Shown: positions 59,101 through 64,000 of the stretch, one piece after another | How positions within the stretch are numbered: position 1 is the stretch's first letter | Layout of the letters: each line of letters begins with the position of its first letter | Assembly (NCBI GenBank): GCA_948470475.1 | Contig: OX419335.1 | Location: 35,222,797 to 35,286,796, forward strand | Origin: Galaxea fascicularis | Lineage: Eukaryota > Cnidaria > Anthozoa > Scleractinia > Euphylliidae | Reading direction: 5' to 3' | DNA length: 64,000 bases | Position numbers and translations under genes: made by a program | The notes under the pieces: generated by a model | Database searches by the model: none | Told to the model about the DNA's origin: nothing | Seen by the model: only the letters and a program-made list of their open reading frames with translations

Positions 59101-62100
59101 CTTATCAGCAGCAACTTCAACATGCTAATTTCGAAAGGTACTTGTATTGTGTATTCCTTCTACACATCTGCAGAGCATTAAGGACATTAAGGCTTCCTAA
59201 GAGGTTTCTTTTTGCCATTTCTTGTGATACCCGACTTTCACAACAAAATTTTAAATATTTTGGGTTGTTTGACTATTTTACTCGTAAACTCCAACAAAGT
59301 GTCGTCCACTGTAATATAAGCAATAATGCGATTGGTTGGAAATAAACCAATCAAGTCAAATGTTACAATACTAATGATGACGTCGTCTATCATCCCTTCC
59401 TCATCAATTCTCAGAATTTGAAGGCTTGGGGGAGGGGGTGGGGGGTTGACAGCCCAGCATACATCATTGATACATGCATCACAGTACATGTCATACTTAA
59501 GGTGATTCCCTAGTAAAAGAACCCGCCATAGATTTCCGATGAAACTTGGTATGCTGTTGTTACAGGACAAGGAGATATTAAAAACGTAATAAAAAGAGGG
59601 GGTCACCGTGCTTGTTCTCAGGCCACAATGCTGACAAATACGGTTATTTAGGTGGCTTTTGGAAATCTCCGTGCGCAACAAATAAGCTCGATTATTTTTC
59701 AATGCAGCCTGTGATATCAAACAGAGTTTGACTTTCTTTGATTGTTTATTCATTTCTGTCCCACAAAGAATGTCTTCAAATACCCTGCGTTTTTTTATCC
59801 CTTGAAGGAAACATAATTTGGACATGCACTGCTGGGCCCCTTATGTCTCCCTCTGTAGTATTTATTTCATTTGCCAAAAAAGTGGCCATAGATTTCTGTT
59901 GATATTTTTCTCAGTTATTAAGGGTATTGTTCGCATTGAAATTAGGAAATAAAAAGTGGGGGTCACCGTGCTCGTTTAGGAGAAAAGGAGCATTTATTCC
60001 GTTATCGAGCCTAGTTTGAGTGAAAATCTCGTATGTTTTGTACGCGCACGTGCTCATGTGCGCGCGCTAATGACGCGAAAATCGTGCGCAGTAGGGATGC
60101 GCAATGCAATACCAGGGAATCACCTTAACCCTGTTCCAAAAATGAACTAGAGGCCGTAATGGCCTTCACTCGGGCTTTTCGAGTGGCAAATGGGTGTTGT
60201 GGATGATTTATAATAAAATTATACATGTGTTTTGTGACTCAAACTCGATTCGTTAAAGCATTGGGCTGCCTGTGTGAGTGTGCGTGCCAGCGGAAATAAA
60301 CACGACAGGACCGTGGGAACACAAAGAAGCTTAGTTTTCTGCTTTTCTGTGACAGACTTTTTAGCTTTTTCACTGGTATCCTACTGGGCTCGCGATCACA
60401 ACGTCTTGATGGCACATGGCATTCACGGTTGTCGTTAAAATACACAAACTTAGCATAACGAGATCTGAATTTCTTTCTGTATTTTATTTTCACTGAGGCA
60501 TCACGTTGAGCATGTACAGATAACTGCATTGCCTTCTCAAATACCTCGCAGTTTTCAAGTACATCCGACAGTTGTGTTGATAAAACTGATAAACTTACAC
60601 ATTCATGTAGAAAACGCGAAGGTACAAGATTACACATAAAACTAACATACTACACAGCCTTGATACAGCTGATAATCCACAATCTAAAGTATACAAAAGA
60701 AATTAAATACTGGTGACAATAGCCATAAAAGTAAAAACGTTACTTGTATCTTCGCTTCGATGCGTGGGTTCTTCATCACCCAACATGGACGCTTTCCTGT
60801 TGCTGTTGTTACTACTGCTGTTCGTCTTTGCACCTCTAATCTCATCATCAACGGGTATCTTGTATTCGCCAGCACCTAAACTGTTCGTGTCAAAGTTTCC
60901 ACTCAACTTCTTCAAGGAACATTTCTCATCGGTAGTCAAAGCCTTTGTACACTTTTTGTACTCATTGATAGCTCATTCAGCTCATTACCCTGGGTGCCAG
61001 AGGTTATTTTTTTCGTTTGGTTGCGGGAAATTACGCGGCGCGAAGCGCCGAAAGGAAAAAAAAAAAACCTCTGGTCACACGAATAATGAACCTCATTTCC
61101 TTGCTGAGCTGTCGCCTGGGAAACAACGCTTTTACTAAGCCAATCGTAGCTCTTGTTTCACGTCGGCTGGGAAACCACGCATTTCGTAAGCCAATCACAG
61201 TTGTTGTTTCCTTTGAAGAACCAATCAACGAACTAGTTCAAATTCTGAACTAATTTGTCACATGGAAATGAGGTTGCGTACTCCTGTGACCAGAGGTTAT
61301 TTTTTTCTCCTCGTTAACGCGGCTTTGCCGCCAACCATCAGTATCGATAAGAAAAAAATATCCTCTGGAACCCAGGGTATCAGCTCATTTGATCTCATAA
61401 TATTTTTCACGTTTGCTTCGAGTTCGCGGAGCGACCCGTTTCGAAATGTACGCTCACCATCATCATTTATGTGGGTCTACCGCGAACGGCGTGTGCGTTT
61501 GTAAGTGGTTTGAGCGTATTGGATACGACACCATTTGCCATAGCTGTAGACAGGTCAACTTTTTCCTTTGAAAATCCGTCGAGGAATCCTCAGTTACTTT
61601 GTGTCTTGCTTTTCAACACACAAGACAAGCGTAAACATAACATAAACAGGTTTTTACCGGGTTTTACCGGTTCATCGTTAGCGCCTGCGCAAATTCGCCG
61701 GAAATGAGGTTTGTGGAAAACAACGAAAAAAAAAAAAAAAAAAAAAAACGAAGAACGGACGACAGATTTAGACTCGGGCCTTCCACAGGAAGCCCGAGTA
61801 ATAAATTGAGTCACAAAATGCATGTGTAATTAACGTATATTTATTATAATTAATGTATGGGGCTGTGTGGAAATCTTGCCCATAGTGTTGCTCAAACTAC
61901 GATGTAAAATGGTCGTTTTATATTTAAAACATATTGTGTGACTTTCCAGCTGTCAACACCTTAATTTGAACATAAAACATTGCATACATTTCAAAATTGT
62001 GATTTGACACGAAGACCCAGGGTTTCAAGACAGAGAGGGAATTTGCAAAACGAAATAGGTAAGTTAATAGAACTGCAACTGTTTCCTGACGTCTTGACAT

Positions 62101-63120
62101 AACCTAATCCTACACAGATAAGCTAGTATTCTCTGAGAAGTTTTAAAAGAGCCTGTGTCTAAATGTCCGGCAGCAGGGCATAATTTTCAAAATACTCGGT
62201 GTCCGGCGCGGCAGTCGAAATTTTCTCTTGTTATGATTTTAATATCGGTGATTATCCAATATAATAATCTTTATCCTACTCCTTAACCTAATAGCCCTAA
62301 TCAGAGATCTCCGTAAGCCCCGGCGACCGGCGAAAATCGCCGGCTAGTCGCCCTGGGCGCGCCGGCTACTCATATCCAAATAAAAAAATAAATAAATACT
62401 TTGTTTTACATCCAACGGCAACTTTTCCATTTGCGACGCCTACTTTCCCTTGGGTAAATACATTCGGAAATAAATAAAGTTTTCCTTAAAGAGTCAAGTG
62501 TCGAACTATTGTTTTTGACTGAATAAACTTTAAAGTTTCGTCGAGAATTTCACCACGCTTGAATTTGCTTGCAGACATCGATTGAACGTTAAGCAAACGA
62601 AACAGGCTCAGATTGCGAGGCAGCGGCTACCGACGAAAAACACTCCATATAAGACAACATACTCTGTATTCCAACACGTGTAAAATGGCGGAAAAGCGGC
62701 AGCATGGAAGGCACTTGCGGGCCTTAATAAATTCCTCTGCCGGCTACTCCATTTTATTCTCCTTCTACTCCAAAATTAAGGGAGAACCCTGCCTAATCCT
62801 TAATCTAATTGGCATAATCTACCCTGAAAGCGAAGAAAATCAGACGGCCAGGCACCGAGTATTTTGTCCGGCTGCCGGACATAGAGACACTTTGTTTGAA
62901 ATAAGCTCACTTTCAGGGTCTGAGAAAGGTAAAAATGGCTTTGCGTAATAGGGAAAATGACGCTTCAGAAAACAACAAGAGGGCGTGTTGTGCTGTATAT
63001 TTAATATTTATGAGCTAAAAAGCTTACTTCCCCTGGTCCTGGTTCAGGAATGGGAACATCTTCATAGCTAAGCTTCGAAGAATCACCATACTCATGAATC
63101 ACAACGGCCTTCATGGACAT
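56127..63120 (-). CDS. NADPH:quinone oxidoreductase, zeta-crystallin-type MDR
   Basis: A cytosolic medium-chain dehydrogenase/reductase that transfers electrons from NADPH to quinones. Exons in transcript order are 63120-63028, 58949-58763, 58205-57990, 57240-57061 and 56431-56127; they total 981 nt, or 326 residues, with matching phases, which is the usual family length. The GroES-like N-terminal part reads MKAVVIHEYGDSSKLSYEDV, then FAGLNFIDTYIRRG, GFEAAGTVEKLGTGV and PGDRVAF. The Rossmann nucleotide site is AAAGGVG at 149-155 within KILVHAAAGGVGNLIVQIAK. Then come VIGTTSTEAKAAKAKEAGAD, a motif before AIYDGVGKTTF, and the C-terminal VTYGVNYFF and GRQTTGKVLLQT. No zinc ligands are seen, as expected for quinone reductases. 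The start is the first of two close ATGs (MSM). The 4.1-kb intron 1 hosts several MITEs and intron 3 a foldback element. It is closer to the QOR/ZTA1 type than to mammalian CRYZ by eye; the orthology is not settled. Confidence 0.93.
57277..57477. mobile_element. 201-bp foldback MITE, CAATAGGCC family, copy 2
   Basis: Arms of about 85 bp are inverted (CAATAGGCCATTTCCGAATT edge, GAGTCTTAGTGCTCAT middle, TTTCATATG near the loop). Only the first dozen bases match copy 1 at 53677-53834; the arm interiors are unrelated. Intron 3 of the oxidoreductase gene. Confidence 0.8.
59501..60124. mobile_element. 624-bp TTAA-flanked MITE
   Basis: TIRs are GGTGATTCCCT and AGGGAATCACC, flanked by TTAA (59497-59500 and 60125-60128). 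The interior has two copies of CCATAGATTTC...GGGGGTCACCGTGCTYGTT (about 59527-59615 and 59886-59980). The minus-strand frame 59238-59825 is an artefact of this repeat. Intron 1 of the oxidoreductase gene. Confidence 0.75.
60129..60985. other. Intronic stretch with unrecognised open frames
   Basis: The minus frames 60637-60239 (basic, Ser/Lys/Arg-rich) and 60939-60703 (DDEIRGAKTNSSSNNSNRKA) are free of stops but resemble no family I know and lack good starts. They could be exons of an unknown antisense or nested transcript, or chance. CACTCGGGCTTTTCGAGTGG and TTTTGTGACTCAA near 60166-60243 recur inverted near 61775-61830. Confidence 0.3.
60986..61379. mobile_element. 394-bp Mutator-type MITE with 9-bp TSD
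   Basis: Ends TACCCTGGGTGCCAGAGG and CCTCTGGAACCCAGGGTA are inverted. Perfect TCAGCTCAT copies flank it (60977-60985 and 61380-61388). A 9-bp duplication is the signature of Mutator-like transposition. Inside, two tandem segments share GCTGGGAAAC/GCCTGGGAAAC and TAAGCCAATC. Intron 1 of the oxidoreductase gene. Confidence 0.8.
62302..62791. mobile_element. 490-bp CAG/CTG-ended MITE with 6-bp TSD
   Basis: Starts CAGAGATCTCCGTAAGCCCC and ends AAGGGAGAACCCTG, flanked by CCTAAT (62296-62301 and 62792-62797). The subterminal GCGACCGGCGAAAATCGCCG is a GC-rich palindrome shared with 31097-31273. Intron 1 of the oxidoreductase gene, close to exon 1. Confidence 0.75.
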
Positions 63121-63817
63121 GTTTGCAGACGAGGGAAAAAGGATTCTTGCTACGTGTTTTCCAGGAGATAGAACGCGTCGCACACCAAACCACTTACGTA
63201 AAAATATCATCAAACTACTATCTTTCTTTCGAATCGCGTGACAGTTTTTGTAACTCGAGCAATAGCAGTCACGCAATACCAACAAGAAGCCAGCTGTTAA
63301 CCAGCGGTTGTCATACAAGGTGGTAGACACTTCATGTATTCCCGAATATAATGTATTTGTCAAGGACAAAGATTCCGTCTGAATACACCAACTTGCACTG
63401 TATGTGTTGATTCATTCATAGATTTGTAATGCGTATCCATTTGTTTCGCTGATCTACGATAATGGCTCACCCAGCGTGTGGAAAAAAGCAGACTGATCGT
63501 CTCAATTTTGGAAAAGCGCTCGATGGAGTACCTGAAAGCATTGCGAAGCTCGTGCATGATAGCACAAGGAGGTATGAAGAATGTCAAAAAAAATTGTTTT
63601 TAATGTTGTGAAGGGTTACATTGTGCATACATCTCCAGAAAGCTGTGTTCGAGCGTACTTATACCCCCAAAAACTTAAAATCCTATGCTAAATATTGGTT
63701 ATAATGAGATAAACAACAATAAAAAAATCATAAGCTCTAACGCTTGGTAGAAACAGTAAAAACTCTACTAGGGGGTATTGTGTTTGAGAGTACTGTGGTA
63801 TGAAATCAAAGGAACTG
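63121..63817. other. Promoter side of the oxidoreductase gene, no other gene
   Basis: Upstream of the minus-strand start codon. The minus frame continues open for 80 codons upstream of the ATG but without family resemblance. Nothing else was recognised. Confidence 0.4.
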
Positions 63818-63927
63818 AAGATTTCCACACAGCCCCATGCATCAATGTCATATTATCCCTTTTATGAATACGAGTTTTGAGTCACAAAATGCATGCAGAA
63901 TAATGTTTGGGGCTGTGTGGAAATCTT
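63818..63927. mobile_element. 110-bp TIR element
   Basis: AAGATTTCCACACAGCCCCA and its exact complement bracket the element. The right half, with TGAGTCACAAAATGCATG before the TIR, recurs at 61808-61881, which is a second, half-deleted copy. Confidence 0.75.
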
Positions 63928-64000
63928 GCCGATACATGTATGTCTTATTTTGGAAAGATTTCTGTACAGCTCCCAACTTTAATCATACATGCATCACTTT

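Noticed and set aside
59238..59825. Minus-strand 195-residue frame
   Set aside because: Mostly covers the TTAA-flanked MITE 59501-60124 and its tandem interior; no family signal.
1..64000. CRISPR arrays or prokaryotic operons
   Set aside because: No spaced direct-repeat arrays; genes are intron-rich and typically animal.

Overview
The window is animal nuclear DNA: AT-rich, with long introns bearing GT/AG junctions, dense small inverted-repeat transposons, and Penelope-like and CR1/L2-like retroelements. The protein sequences and the repeat families look cnidarian, most likely an anthozoan and probably a stony coral. The species cannot be named from this sequence alone.

I assembled six protein-coding genes exon by exon from splice signals, phase and family conservation. 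(1) 3060-4139 (+): a single-exon class A GPCR. (2) 8670-32532 (-): BAG6, with 25 coding exons joining in frame into 1197 residues, from the N-terminal ubiquitin-like domain to the C-terminal BAG-like segment. (3) 32865-36941 (+): FBXW5, three exons, 546 residues, head-to-head with BAG6 across about 330 bp. (4) 43306-45590 (+): a Not/NOTO-type homeobox gene, three exons, 217 residues. (5) 49330-53665 (+): a secreted PAN/apple plus pentraxin-like protein, four exons, 357 residues. (6) 56127-63120 (-): a zeta-crystallin-type NADPH:quinone oxidoreductase, five exons, 326 residues. BAG6 and FBXW5 both act in ubiquitin-linked protein quality control, so a shared divergent promoter would be functionally sensible; this is inference. 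The other neighbours show no obvious common pathway.

Mobile DNA fills the rest. The window opens with the 3' end of a CR1/L2-like non-LTR retrotransposon (1-1310). BAG6 introns hold a Penelope-like element with a GIY-YIG domain and an apparently intact hammerhead ribozyme (25690-26610), a small Penelope-type relic that duplicated the 3' splice site of BAG6 exon 15 (15103-15326), an inverted pair of tRNA-like sequences (15581-15863), two copies of a C-tract-rich TIR family (23613-25040, 30114-31090) and several MITEs. A third copy of the C-tract family lies in an FBXW5 intron (35728-36542). The stretch 38900-42000 is a transposon graveyard that includes a nested stack of four elements (39896-41898), each bounded by a readable target-site duplication. 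Further elements lie in the introns and flanks of the three right-hand genes.

I saw no CRISPR array, rRNA, functional tRNA gene or prokaryote-type operon.
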